The notes: generated by a model from the sequence alone, not told the origin. A stretch of DNA of 44,543 nt from Ignavibacteria bacterium (GCA_016873845.1 VGVX01000015.1:1-44543); one strand, 5' to 3'. Counted from the first letter of the stretch, positions 1 to 8,387 are shown. Made by a program: numbers and translations.

Positions 1-216
1 AAGTAATCATAAAAAATTAAATTTATTAAGATCAGCGATTCAATCAGAATTGAAGTTACATCAAAGAAAGGTAGCTTGAATTGAAATGGCCTCTCTTAAT
101 ATTTTCAACTAAGTTTGACTAATTACCCTTCAAAGTTACTTATTTGAAAGCCGATATATTAGAATATCTTTAGTTAAGAAAATTTGTTAATTTTTAACTA
201 AATTCATGTAAAAACA

Positions 217-1947
217 ATGAGATTTATTAGAGTCATATTCATTCTCTCATTTTCAATTGTTTTCTTTCAACGAATATTCGCCCAGCATAATCCTGGATCA
301 GATTGCTTTTCGTGTCACTCAAACTTCAAGCTTGGTGGTACAATATTCGGAGATACTTTGGGAATTTCCATTGCTTCGGGAATTCCGATTTCTTTAGTAA
401 AATCCGATGGAAACACAATAACGCTTGATAATTCAAACTCAAACGGGAATATATACTCACTCACAACTCAGGATGGACTCTATCAGATTAAAATAGGGAA
501 CTATCTCAGCCGAACGTGGCATAAACTTCCTGAACTGAAAAGCTGCAACACATGTCACATTACAGGTGGTAATGGTTCTGTTACTCGAACAAAATTATTT
601 CCAAAATTGCATACGGCAATTCCGTCCGATAACAATTGCAGAGGATGCCATCATTTCCCGGCAAGCATGAATTTAACTCAACTTAGAACTCCAAGTGTTT
701 TGATCTCAGCTCATTCGGCATCTACTGTGCAAACTTCTCAAGTTAGAATTCTAAGTAATAATTTTTCATTCTATCCAAACCAATATTCAATAACTACAGT
801 TCGTCCTGATATTTTCGATTCAAGTTACTATTCAATGTTCGATGTAATTCTTGCAGTTGCACGGAAAAATAATATTCCGATTGAATACTACTTTGACGAT
901 AGCTGCAAAACTCATTTCATCACAAAAATTAATAATGTTAGTGGAAACTATTGGTATCATTTTTCTTACGATGCCGGAAGCGGAAACTCAGGTGAAATTC
1001 AATTTAAACGAGCAAACAGATGGGATGAAGCTCTTTGGCGCCCTGGAGTTTGGATTCAAGTAGTACAAGGTGAAAATTTAGCAGAAATCAGAAAAGAATA
1101 TATTGAAGAAATTCAAAGAGAAAATTCACAAGGGCATTTGATTCCATCTGTCAGGTTCGCAATTAATCCAAGCAACTATAAAGGCAATCCGCCTGAATCT
1201 CATCGAATTACTGTTTCAAAAGAATTTAGAAATGTTTTAGTTACTCCGCACAACTGGAGGACAAAAGAATTCCCATCGCCATATTCAAAACCTTTTAAAT
1301 CCGGAGTTGTAACTTCTCTCGATATTCCATTGAGTTTGATGGATCAAGGTTTGTTAAATGCTGTTACGGGAGTTTTCTATAATTATTTTGCGCAGAATTA
1401 TATCGATAGCTATTATTTGGTCGAATTAGGTTTTCCAGGAATTGGAACCGTTCACTCGTCAGGCAGGCAAGGAATAGTTTACATTACTGAAAATGGTTCG
1501 TTCAATACTTTGCCGAATGGTGCTGATAACAAACTTCACATGACTTGTGACATTAATGTGATTCATGCACCGGATTTTTCATATTGGCGATGGATAGAAC
1601 TTGGAAATCCTTATTATGAAAATCAAGAACCAACAAAGATTGAAGAAGAATTGATAAACGAGGATTATAATTCAATCAGTCGTGGATTTAATTTATATCC
1701 TCCATATCCTAATCCGTTCAACGGTCAGGTAAATATTAGTTTTAATATTTTTCATCCCGGAGATGTTAATATTTCAATTTATAATTTGCTTGGAGAAAAA
1801 ATCACAACTTTACTTGAAAAAACTGTTGAAAATATCGGAATACAGAAATTAGAATGGATTCCGGATAACATTCCGAGCGGAATGTATATTATAGCGATGA
1901 AATATAATAACAATACTCAAGAACGAAACTTAGTTTATCTTAAATAA
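217..1947 (+). CDS. Secreted protein with three CXXCH haem motifs and a type IX sorting domain
   Basis: The protein has 576 residues. A Sec signal peptide (hydrophobic residues about 5-22, ending FAQ) is followed by three CXXCH motifs: CFSCH at 30-34, CNTCH at 110-114 and CRGCH at 141-145. This suggests a small c-type cytochrome domain of roughly 150 residues. The central part (about 170-480) matches no family I can name. The C-terminus carries YPNPFNG and a beta-rich tail ending in YLK, which is the usual type A sorting domain of type IX secretion. From this I infer a secreted or surface-anchored haem protein, possibly used in extracellular electron transfer. Covalent haem attachment is not proven. 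The ATG at 217 gives a complete signal peptide, but no clear Shine-Dalgarno site is visible. The next gene follows after 4 bases, so the two are probably one transcript. Confidence 0.8.
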   Translation: MRFIRVIFILSFSIVFFQRIFAQHNPGSDCFSCHSNFKLGGTIFGDTLGISIASGIPISLVKSDGNTITLDNSNSNGNIYSLTTQDGLYQIKIGNYLSRTWHKLPELKSCNTCHITGGNGSVTRTKLFPKLHTAIPSDNNCRGCHHFPASMNLTQLRTPSVLISAHSASTVQTSQVRILSNNFSFYPNQYSITTVRPDIFDSSYYSMFDVILAVARKNNIPIEYYFDDSCKTHFITKINNVSGNYWYHFSYDAGSGNSGEIQFKRANRWDEALWRPGVWIQVVQGENLAEIRKEYIEEIQRENSQGHLIPSVRFAINPSNYKGNPPESHRITVSKEFRNVLVTPHNWRTKEFPSPYSKPFKSGVVTSLDIPLSLMDQGLLNAVTGVFYNYFAQNYIDSYYLVELGFPGIGTVHSSGRQGIVYITENGSFNTLPNGADNKLHMTCDINVIHAPDFSYWRWIELGNPYYENQEPTKIEEELINEDYNSISRGFNLYPPYPNPFNGQVNISFNIFHPGDVNISIYNLLGEKITTLLEKTVENIGIQKLEWIPDNIPSGMYIIAMKYNNNTQERNLVYLK

Positions 1948-1951
1948 ATAA

Positions 1952-3235
1952 GTGAAGAAAATGAAATTCTTAACATCATTTATGATTTTGCTGATCGCAG
2001 TAAAAATATTTTCGCAAACAAATTTTCCAAACATCAACCAAGAAATTTCTAAAGGGAATTTCACGATTGCAGCAAAATTAATCGATGAAACAATTCAAAA
2101 AGGAAATTTACCAAAAACTGAAATTCTCAATCTGGAATTTCAGAAAGAAGTTATGGATAGAATCAGAAAAGATTTTCAAGGTACGCGCGAAGAAGTAATT
2201 CAATTTATAAAAAAATATTATCCTGATGTAAATGATAACATGATTAGCAAATGGGAAGCTGACGGTTCGCTTGAATTCAAAATAATAGACGGAAAAAAAT
2301 TTTATTTCAATAACGCCGATGCAAATCTTTTTAGAATAAATAAAATTGCAAAGAATCAGAAAAAGAAAATTGACGGCGATAAACCCGATGCTCTCGATGA
2401 ATATTTAAAAGAATATCTCCCGAAAGTTTTTGAAGAAGTTGAAAAAGGAAATAGCCGATTGGTAAAACCAGTTAACCTAAAATTAAATTATACAGTTACG
2501 GTAAAACCTGATGTCGTTCCCGAAGGTGAGGTAATAAGATGCTGGTTGCCGTTTCCTCGTGAGATTGGAAGACAGAAATCAATAAAACTTCTTTCAGTAA
2601 ACAGTAAAGAATATGTTGTTGCTGATAATAAAAATCTTCAAAGAACAATTTACATAGAAAAAACTGCGGAGAAAGGTGTGCCGACTGTTTTTAATTTTGT
2701 GGTTTCGTATACAGCCTTCAGTGATATGTATAAGATTGACCCAAAATTAATTCAACCATATCTGAAAGATTCAGACACTTATAAAAAATTTACATCAGAA
2801 AGATTTCCTCACATAGCATTCACCAGCGAAATAAAAAATCTATCGAAGCAAATTGTTAACGATGAGAAAAATCCGTTTCTTAAGGCAAAAAAAATTTTCA
2901 CATGGATTGATGAAAACATTCCTTGGGCAAGTGCGAGAGAATATTCTACTATAGAGAATATTTCGGATTATTGTCTTAAAAACATGCATGGCGACTGTGG
3001 AATAAAAACCCTTCTGTTTATGACTTTGTGTAGATACAATGGAATTCCAACAAAGTGGCAAAGCGGATGGATGCTTCATCCTCCCGAAGTAAATTTACAC
3101 GATTGGTGCGAAGCATACTTCGAAGGTTATGGTTGGATTCCGGTTGATCAATTATTTAAATGCTGTCACCGACCAGTCGGTGACAGCAGCAATGTAATCA
3201 TTTTAATGACACGACTCGTTTTTATATCCACATAA
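1952..3235 (+). CDS. Transglutaminase-like domain protein, apparently truncated at the C-terminus
   Basis: The product is an exported protein of 427 residues with a signal peptide ending near FSQ (residue 21). A transglutaminase-like core spans about 300-400, with the thiol-protease-style triad Cys349 (HGDCG), His383 (NLHDW) and Asp399 (PVDQ). Proteins of this family normally continue for several dozen residues after the PVD segment. Here the reading frame runs straight into a perfect palindrome at 3161-3188, then through about 17 residues with no family resemblance to a stop. I infer that the native 3' end was lost by insertion or rearrangement. The triad survives, so activity is possible but folding is doubtful. 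The start is either GTG 1952 or ATG 1961; neither has a strong ribosome site. It lies 4 bases after the haem-motif gene. Confidence 0.75.
   Translation: MKKMKFLTSFMILLIAVKIFSQTNFPNINQEISKGNFTIAAKLIDETIQKGNLPKTEILNLEFQKEVMDRIRKDFQGTREEVIQFIKKYYPDVNDNMISKWEADGSLEFKIIDGKKFYFNNADANLFRINKIAKNQKKKIDGDKPDALDEYLKEYLPKVFEEVEKGNSRLVKPVNLKLNYTVTVKPDVVPEGEVIRCWLPFPREIGRQKSIKLLSVNSKEYVVADNKNLQRTIYIEKTAEKGVPTVFNFVVSYTAFSDMYKIDPKLIQPYLKDSDTYKKFTSERFPHIAFTSEIKNLSKQIVNDEKNPFLKAKKIFTWIDENIPWASAREYSTIENISDYCLKNMHGDCGIKTLLFMTLCRYNGIPTKWQSGWMLHPPEVNLHDWCEAYFEGYGWIPVDQLFKCCHRPVGDSSNVIILMTRLVFIST
3161..3188. repeat. Perfect 28-bp palindrome, 13-bp arms and 2-bp loop
   Basis: The arms are TGCTGTCACCGAC and its exact reverse complement, separated by CA. 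It is GC-rich in an AT-rich setting and lies where the transglutaminase reading frame loses family resemblance. No T-run follows, so it is a poor intrinsic terminator. The likeliest identity is a copy of a dispersed palindromic (REP-like) element, but copy number cannot be judged from this window. Confidence 0.85.
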
Positions 3236-3427
3236 AATATTTCTCGCGTTGGATAGCTTTTTTTTGTTGAAAAAAATTCTCTATAATGAAGTATCAGTGG
3301 ACCGTGGGATTTGATTGAACGAAATTTTCCAGCATTATGCTGTTGAAGTCGTTGCTGTCTATTAGATATGCGAGTTAGTATTACTTTCCATCCTTCGCTC
3401 TCTTTAAATTTATATAAAGTACATTAG

Positions 3428-3514
3428 CGGAGAGACAGGGATTCGAACCCTGGGTGCACATAAGTGCACAACGGTTTTCGAGACCGCCCCGTTCAACCAC
3501 TCCGGCATCTCTCC
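3428..3514 (-). tRNA. tRNA-Ser, anticodon CGA
   Basis: Read on the minus strand, the 7-bp acceptor stem GGAGAGA/TCTCTCC closes with discriminator G. The anticodon arm GCGGT-CTCGAAA-ACCGT gives anticodon CGA (reads UCG). The long variable arm GTGCAC-TTAT-GTGCAC is typical of class II serine tRNAs, and the T-arm CAGGG-TTCGAAT-CCCTG is intact. CCA is not encoded. A decayed copy of the 5' half lies immediately upstream in the direction of transcription. Confidence 0.96.
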
Positions 3515-3535
3515 AAAAAAAATAATTTCAAACTG

Positions 3536-3600
3536 CAACGGTTTTCCTGAAGCGACGGCTTCGCCGCGTGACCGCTCTGCTCAATCGTCTCAGCATCTTT
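3536..3600 (-). pseudogene. Decayed tRNA-Ser 5'-half copy with a 24-nt hairpin insert in the anticodon loop
   Basis: On the minus strand, 31 nt (3600 to 3570) align without gaps to tRNA-Ser(CGA) from its third base to the GGTC of the anticodon arm, with 21 identities. All ten mismatches are transitions. A 24-nt segment (3569-3546) containing the hairpin CGGC-GAA-GCCG replaces the TCG of the anticodon loop. The next 10 nt (AAAACCGTTG) match the functional tRNA exactly. The variable arm, T-arm and 3' acceptor strand are missing, so this cannot be a working tRNA. It sits about 20 nt upstream of the intact gene. Confidence 0.7.
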
Positions 3601-4066
3601 ATAAATTATCAATATCAAGAGAGCATTTATCCAAGAACTTAGAAGAAATTAAATCACTCTCTATTGGTTACAAATATATAAATAATTTTTCTATCGACGA
3701 TGCTCAATGACATTTATTCAATCCCTTAATTCTGACCTAGGAATTTAGATTCTGTAAGATTTTTATGGAAATCTCAAAATTCGATTATAATTTTTCTCAC
3801 CAAATTATGTACTGCGAATAAAAATAGTGAGAAATAATATTCCGTCCCTGTGGGACTAATAATTTAGTGTGTTCATATACTAAGAGTATGTAGCTCCAAA
3901 CGGAGCTAAAAATCCTTTATCGATATAACATCAGTAGAAATAGAATAAGAAATGTGAAACTGAGTCTCGAACATCAGTTAATGTAAGGACAGAATAAAGA
4001 ATCATTGCTTCTGTTCTCTCTATCAGATATGATATTTAACAGTATTAAATTACATGCGAATATTAT
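3601..4066. other. Gene-free AT-rich spacer
   Basis: This is a stretch of about 470 bases between the tRNA-Ser region and the YidB-like gene's terminator. No open frame with recognisable protein features or codon bias is visible on either strand. The only structure I see is the pair of hairpins at 3844-3908, described separately. Confidence 0.6.
3844..3908. repeat. Paired hairpins GTCCC-TGT-GGGAC and TAGCTCC-AAAC-GGAGCTA
   Basis: Two perfect short hairpins are separated by about 34 AT-rich bases: 5-bp arms at 3844-3856 and 7-bp arms at 3891-3908. They sit inside a gene-free spacer. The arrangement resembles dispersed non-coding elements with two terminal stems that recur in many Bacteroidota-like genomes. 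That resemblance is from memory and untested. There are no flanking T-runs, so terminator function is unlikely. Confidence 0.5.
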
Positions 4067-4095
4067 AAAACCACGAAAGCCTATTTCGTGGTTTT
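4067..4095. terminator. Bidirectional intrinsic terminator
   Basis: A perfect 12-bp stem (AAAACCACGAAA with its complement) encloses the 5-nt loop GCCTA. T-rich tracts lie on both sides, so it can act in either direction. It lies 22 bases beyond the stop of the minus-strand YidB-like gene and probably ends that transcript. Confidence 0.8.
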
Positions 4096-4117
4096 TATGA
4101 TCTAGCGATTAATCTTT

Positions 4118-4519
4118 TTATTTGCCAAAAAGTCCACTGATAAGATTCATACCTTGACTTAATATATCCCCCTCTGAAACTTTTCCGTCGGGAGTTAATT
4201 TGTCAACTACTTGAGGAATTAAGTTGGATAGCTGCCTAGATAGTGAATCTGAATCCATACCAAGCTTCGAAGCTAAATTACTTATGGTATCAGAACCGAG
4301 AATATCTTGAATTTGTTCTGCTGAGATTGGAAGATTTGCTCCAGTTCGTACCCAAGAAGAGACCACGTCGCCAAGACCTTTCGATGAGAATTGTTGAATG
4401 AGACCATTTAATCCACCACTTTGCTCGCCGATTAATCCCATTATTGTTCCCATTAAATCACTTTGCGAATCATCTTTTCCTCCGCCAAGTGCAGACGTAA
4501 CTGTGTTTAAAATATCCAT
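4118..4519 (-). CDS. YidB-like (DUF937) protein
   Basis: The protein has 133 residues from ATG 4519. That start is chosen because AAAGGA (4525-4530) lies 5 nt upstream and the family begins at MDIL; an upstream in-frame ATG at 4558 would add a 13-residue charged tail. The features are those of the YidB/DUF937 family: glycine-rich N-terminal segments (LGGGKDD, GEQSGGLNGLIQQF), the GLGDVVSSWV-GTGANLPIS-like core (here RTGANLPIS) followed by an acidic helix, and a C-terminal ISGLFGK. No signal peptide or membrane segment is visible. The cellular role of the family is poorly defined. The gene stands alone, with a strong terminator just after it. Confidence 0.85.
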   Translation of the reverse strand: MDILNTVTSALGGGKDDSQSDLMGTIMGLIGEQSGGLNGLIQQFSSKGLGDVVSSWVRTGANLPISAEQIQDILGSDTISNLASKLGMDSDSLSRQLSNLIPQVVDKLTPDGKVSEGDILSQGMNLISGLFGK

Positions 4520-4588
4520 TTGAGTCCTTTCTTTTCTTTTGTTGTAATGATTATTCATGTACTAAAACATTTTACTGAAGTGTGAAGT

Positions 4589-4635
4589 TCCAACTTATAT
4601 GATGGCCGCACATCATATTGTAACCAGAAGTTGGA
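4589..4635. repeat. Nested inverted repeats between divergent genes
   Basis: Outer arms TCCAACTT (4589-4596) and AAGTTGGA (4628-4635) enclose inner arms ATATGATG (4597-4604) and CATCATAT (4611-4618), the inner loop being GCCGCA. All arms are perfect. The element lies in the roughly 260-bp region between the YidB-like gene and the lipoprotein gene, which are transcribed in opposite directions, so an operator or 5'-leader structure is possible. There is no direct proof. Confidence 0.5.
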
Positions 4636-4781
4636 GATTTTCTTGAAGATCTATTTGAGAGCTATTTTAAGCATTGAAAAAAAATGCAAAAAACAAGAAA
4701 ATTTTCTTTACTTTTTCAAAAAATTTGCATAGACTTTCGACAAATTGCATGAATTATCGACCACAAACAAAGATGGGCCTT

Positions 4782-6155
4782 ATGAAAAATAGAATTTTAC
4801 ATCTTGTTTTCTTTTTATTTGTTCCTTTCATCTTTTTTAGCTGCTCTGCTTCTGAACCAGAAGAGGTTAAAGATCAGACAGTTGTAATCGAAGAGAAAGG
4901 TCCAACTGCAATCATTTTTCGGGGTGACTCAAATGAAAGACTGAATCAAGCTCTTAAGGACAACAAAGTTGATCTTGTCTCAAAGGGTTTTTGTTCAAAG
5001 GTTTTTCATGGATGTTGCCTTCCAAGAGGGATTTCTGATTATTATTACGGTGTGAATGCTGAGTTATTCAGTCTTGGTAAACCGTTAAAAAATAATTCCT
5101 ACTGTGATTTATGGCTGCATTATAAATCTTCAGAAGGATACATAGCTGCATTCCCGCTTGAATATCAAGCAGACCGCAACATGTTAAAGGTAAACGGGAT
5201 TCATTTCGAATGTATTGTTGAGGATAATAAATTTTGGGTTCCAAATTTAAACTACTACCACAAAAATTGGCCTTCGGAAACATTTGATTATGTTCTCGAT
5301 TTTTCACCCAGCAAATTTATAAGATTCGAACAACAATTTTGCAGAAACCTTGCAATACCATCGACATTTAAAACTCAATCGGGAAAATTGTTCCCATTAG
5401 AAATCTCTGAGAATCCAGGTTTTCAAACTTTCAGTGAAACACCTTTCGATGACCTTACACTTGAGTACAAGGACATATCAACCGGAATGGACAACTTTGC
5501 AGACTACTACTATTTCGACAGGTTAGATTATATAAAAGATTATTTAGCGAATGTATCATTTTTAGTCCGCGACAATGAAACTCATTTTCCAGTTGAAGGG
5601 GCTTTGGTTACAATTACCCCAATCGATGGCACAGAATTAGGCGTTGAAGCATTCGAAAGATTCTCAGACTTTGCACTTCGTGCACCTAATTTTGACTACG
5701 GGTTTTATGGATTCAAAAATTGTGCATCGGAAAAAGTTCTCGATAAATTTTCTATGCAGAGCAAACTCTTCACATACTTCACGGATTATGGTATTAATCC
5801 ATGGTCGTTAATCACCAGCGAACTTAAAACTAAGACTACCCGTGACGGAGAAGTCTATTGGACCACGAATGATATGCTGAAGACCAATTATAATCTTTAT
5901 GCTAATTTGCTGGGAACACCGATTTTCAAAAAGGAAGTTTTCGCCAAAGGTCATTATTTTGGTATAGAGAGGTATAAACGTTATAGAATAAAAATCATTC
6001 ATCCGCATTATCAATTCTTCGACAGGGAATTCAAAGTAAACCGAGACAGTCAAATCCTGATAGAATTGGCACAAGTGACTAAGAAAATGGAAGTTGTGAA
6101 AGGTAAAGGGAATTATGAGAATATGGTAATTCGTGAGATTGAATTAAAGTATTAG
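4782..6155 (+). CDS. Unassigned exported lipoprotein
   Basis: From ATG 4782 the protein has 457 residues. It starts MKNR with a hydrophobic stretch and a lipobox-like FFSC, so it should be cleaved and lipidated by signal peptidase II. The longer frame from 4674 would add 36 charged residues before the signal and is unlikely; ATG 4773 is also possible. After the signal come an acidic linker, an unrecognised domain, a segment around residues 265-290 beginning NVSFLVRDNETHFPVEGALV that resembles a carboxypeptidase-regulatory-like beta sandwich, and a similar C-terminal segment (FKVNRDSQILIELAQ). I do not recognise a family or an enzymatic motif. It is a single-gene unit with a strong terminator at 6179. 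Confidence 0.75.
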   Translation: MKNRILHLVFFLFVPFIFFSCSASEPEEVKDQTVVIEEKGPTAIIFRGDSNERLNQALKDNKVDLVSKGFCSKVFHGCCLPRGISDYYYGVNAELFSLGKPLKNNSYCDLWLHYKSSEGYIAAFPLEYQADRNMLKVNGIHFECIVEDNKFWVPNLNYYHKNWPSETFDYVLDFSPSKFIRFEQQFCRNLAIPSTFKTQSGKLFPLEISENPGFQTFSETPFDDLTLEYKDISTGMDNFADYYYFDRLDYIKDYLANVSFLVRDNETHFPVEGALVTITPIDGTELGVEAFERFSDFALRAPNFDYGFYGFKNCASEKVLDKFSMQSKLFTYFTDYGINPWSLITSELKTKTTRDGEVYWTTNDMLKTNYNLYANLLGTPIFKKEVFAKGHYFGIERYKRYRIKIIHPHYQFFDREFKVNRDSQILIELAQVTKKMEVVKGKGNYENMVIREIELKY

Positions 6156-6178
6156 TAAAATACAAATTTGGATTTTGC

Positions 6179-6208
6179 AAGCCGCTGAGTTCAGCGGCTT
6201 TTTTATTT
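6179..6208 (+). terminator. Intrinsic terminator of the lipoprotein gene
   Basis: A perfect 10-bp stem AAGCCGCTGA-GT-TCAGCGGCTT is followed by TTTTATTTT, 24 bases after the lipoprotein stop codon. It lies between convergent genes, but the T-run makes it best suited to the plus-strand transcript. Confidence 0.9.
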
Positions 6209-6256
6209 TAAAAAAATAAAATTCTCGATAAAATAATTCTATTATTACATCAAGTT

Positions 6257-6538
6257 CTAAGATTCTATTTGCGTGTGCAGAGCAATTTCTTCTAATACGC
6301 CGCTGACTTTCAAACATTCACTTATTTCGCCAAAGAACACTACTGCTTTACCCCGCAGATGTACTTCCAACGTCATTGCTTCAGCCTTATCAAAAGAACA
6401 TCCAACAGCTTTAATAATTTGTGCTATCACTTCGTCGAAAGTATGTACTTCATCATTAAATAAAATTACTTTAGCAGGAAGTCCGACATCAATTCCATCA
6501 TCAATGCCGGGTTCATATTTTACCGTAGTTTCAGTCAT
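6257..6538 (-). CDS. clpS: ATP-dependent Clp protease adaptor ClpS
   Basis: The 93-residue protein from ATG 6538 starts MTETT. The in-frame ATG at 6574 would add 12 hydrophobic residues atypical of the family. The core matches ClpS (PF02617): VILFNDEVHTFDEVIAQI, then AEAMTLEVHLRGKAVVFFGE and a C-terminal VSGVLEEIALHTQIE helix. ClpS binds the N-terminal domain of ClpA/ClpC and delivers N-degron substrates. The segment after FND reads EVHTF rather than the proteobacterial YTPM, which to my knowledge is the usual Bacteroidota/Chlorobi variant. No clp ATPase or protease gene is near. It is divergent from the etfBA operon, with about 110 bases between the starts. Confidence 0.93.
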   Translation of the reverse strand: MTETTVKYEPGIDDGIDVGLPAKVILFNDEVHTFDEVIAQIIKAVGCSFDKAEAMTLEVHLRGKAVVFFGEISECLKVSGVLEEIALHTQIES

Positions 6539-6647
6539 AAAAAATATTTCTGGGAAAAATTTAGTCACAATCATTTATTTAATCAATTGCTATTTTATCG
6601 TTGGAATAGTAAATTATTTTCGAAAAAAAATGCAGAGGAAATAATTG

Positions 6648-7394
6648 ATGAACATTATTGTTTGTGTAAGTCATGTGCCCGATACTGCGGCTAAAATCAA
6701 AATAAACTCCGAACGGAATGCAATAGATCCAGCAGGGATTACATTCGTCATTAATCCATATGATGAATTTGCTGTTGAAGAGGCACTAAAAACAAAAGAA
6801 AAATTCGGTGGTGAAGTTACTGCCATAAGTTATGGATCAGATGCTTCCAAAGAGTCAATTAGGAAAGCACTCGCAATGGGTGCCGACAAAGGAATTTTAA
6901 TCAAAGGTCCTGTCAATGTTGATTCTCTGACTGTTGCAGAAGCGCTCGCAGGTGAAATTAAAAATTTAAATGCTGATGTCATTTTTTGCGGTAAACAATC
7001 GGTCGATTATGACAGTTCAGCTGTAGGTCAAATGCTTGCTGAACTTCTTGGTTATCCATCTATAAGTACCGTAGTTAAATTGGATATAACAAAGAATGAA
7101 GTAACTGCGGAGCGGGAAATTGAAGGCGGGAAAGAAATTGTAAAATCAAAACTTCCTCTTGTATTAACTGCTCAAAAAGGATTGAATGAGCCGAGATATG
7201 CATCCTTAAAAGGAATTATGGCAGCGAAATCAAAAGTTATTGAAGAAAAACAATTTGATGGGAATTTAAACCGATTAAATGTAATTGATTTAAAAATGCC
7301 TGAAGGAAAAAGAAAAGGTAAAATCGTTGGAACTGATGCTTCTGCTGTTCCAGAATTGGTCAAGTTATTAAGAGAAGAAGCAAAAGTTATTTAA
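6648..7394 (+). CDS. etfB: Electron transfer flavoprotein, beta subunit
   Basis: The 248-residue protein from ATG 6648 has GAGGAA at 6635-6640, 7 nt upstream. A TTG three bases earlier is in frame but worse placed. The family hallmarks are MNIIVCVSHVPDT, the KINSERNAIDP region, INPYDEFAVEEAL, and the beta-subunit signature region GKQSVDYDSSAVGQMLAELL. With the alpha subunit it forms the soluble heterodimer that takes electrons from acyl-CoA dehydrogenases and passes them to ETF:quinone oxidoreductase. etfA follows after 12 bases with its own strong ribosome site. An acyl-CoA dehydrogenase that could feed it is encoded at 37329. Confidence 0.95.
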   Translation: MNIIVCVSHVPDTAAKIKINSERNAIDPAGITFVINPYDEFAVEEALKTKEKFGGEVTAISYGSDASKESIRKALAMGADKGILIKGPVNVDSLTVAEALAGEIKNLNADVIFCGKQSVDYDSSAVGQMLAELLGYPSISTVVKLDITKNEVTAEREIEGGKEIVKSKLPLVLTAQKGLNEPRYASLKGIMAAKSKVIEEKQFDGNLNRLNVIDLKMPEGKRKGKIVGTDASAVPELVKLLREEAKVI

Positions 7395-7406
7395 TTGGAG
7401 GAAAAA

Positions 7407-8384
7407 ATGTCGGTAAAAGTTTTAGTAGTTCTTGAACAAAGAGATGGAGAAATAAAAAAACAATCTTACGAACCAGCGAGAAAAGGTGTCAAGCTCGCTA
7501 AGGAATTAAATGGTGAAGTTATTGGGCTAATACTCGGTAATGATATCTCAAATTTAAATGCATTGAACGATCATGGTCTAACTAAAGTAATACACTTAAA
7601 AAATAAATCGTTACAAAATTATTCAAGTACTGCGTATGGAAAGTTAATCGCTGACACGGCAAAGAAGGAAGGATCAAATTTAATCCTATTATCTCATACT
7701 GCACTCGGAAAAGATTTGGCTCCAATCATTGCTGTTAAATTAAATGCCGGATATAGTGCCGATTGTACTGATATCTCTTCTGAAGATGGTTCGATTAATG
7801 CTATTCGCCCAATTTACGCTGGCAAATCTAACTTAAAATTTTCATTGAGTTCTGCAAATACTGTTTTAACAATCCGTCCAAACAGTATTCCTCTCAATGA
7901 AGATGGGTTCAATACCCAAGCAAACATCACCGTCCTGGATGTCAGCGATGATGAGTTAGATCTTCGAGCAAAAGTTACAGAGTTTGTTAAAGCATCTGAG
8001 AAATTGGATGTTGCCGAAGCGGATGTCATAGTATCAGGCGGCAGAGGGATGAAAGGTCCAGAACATTTTAATCTTTTGGAAGAAATGGCAAATACACTAG
8101 GAGCCGCTGTTGGTGCTTCACGCGCAGTAGTCGATGCTGGTTGGCGTCCTCATGGCGAACAAGTTGGTCAAACAGGCAAAACAGTTTCCCCATCGCTTTA
8201 TATTGCTTGTGGAATTTCCGGAGCTATACAACATCTGGCAGGAATGTCTTCAGCAAAGTGCATTGTAGCAATTAATAAAGATAAAGATGCACCTATCTTT
8301 CAAATTGCAGATTATGGATTAGTCGGAGATGTATTTGAAATACTTCCAGTGATGAACGAAGAATTAAAAAAAGTTGTAGGATAA
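7407..8384 (+). CDS. etfA: Electron transfer flavoprotein, alpha subunit
   Basis: The 325-residue protein from ATG 7407 is preceded by GGAGG at 7397-7401. This argues against the in-frame TTG at 7395, which would overlap that ribosome site. The N-terminal ETF domain ([15 protein letters not shown]) is followed by the C-terminal FAD domain, with [55 protein letters not shown] and [20 protein letters not shown], all typical FAD-contact segments. It pairs with the upstream etfB product. The next gene starts 3 bases after the stop, so the three genes form one operon. Confidence 0.95.
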   Translation: MSVKVLVVLEQRDGEIKKQSYEPARKGVKLAKELNGEVIGLILGNDISNLNALNDHGLTKVIHLKNKSLQNYSSTAYGKLIADTAKKEGSNLILLSHTALGKDLAPIIAVKLNAGYSADCTDISSEDGSINAIRPIYAGKSNLKFSLSSANTVLTIRPNSIPLNEDGFNTQANITVLDVSDDELDLRAKVTEFVKASEKLDVAEADVIVSGGRGMKGPEHFNLLEEMANTLGAAVGASRAVVDAGWRPHGEQVGQTGKTVSPSLYIACGISGAIQHLAGMSSAKCIVAINKDKDAPIFQIADYGLVGDVFEILPVMNEELKKVVG

Positions 8385-8387
8385 GAT

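Noticed and set aside
3161-3188. The palindrome as a rho-independent terminator
   Set aside because: No T-run follows the stem on either strand, and it lies inside an open reading frame.
3428-3600. A tRNA-integrated mobile element or genomic island boundary
   Set aside because: There is no integrase, no 3'-half tRNA duplication and no cargo genes; the partial copy is the 5' half and lies only about 20 bases away.
6273-6644. 123-residue open frame on the plus strand
   Set aside because: It is antisense to clpS over most of its length and rich in Ser/Thr/Pro in the manner of reverse-strand shadows. No domain or ribosome site supports it.
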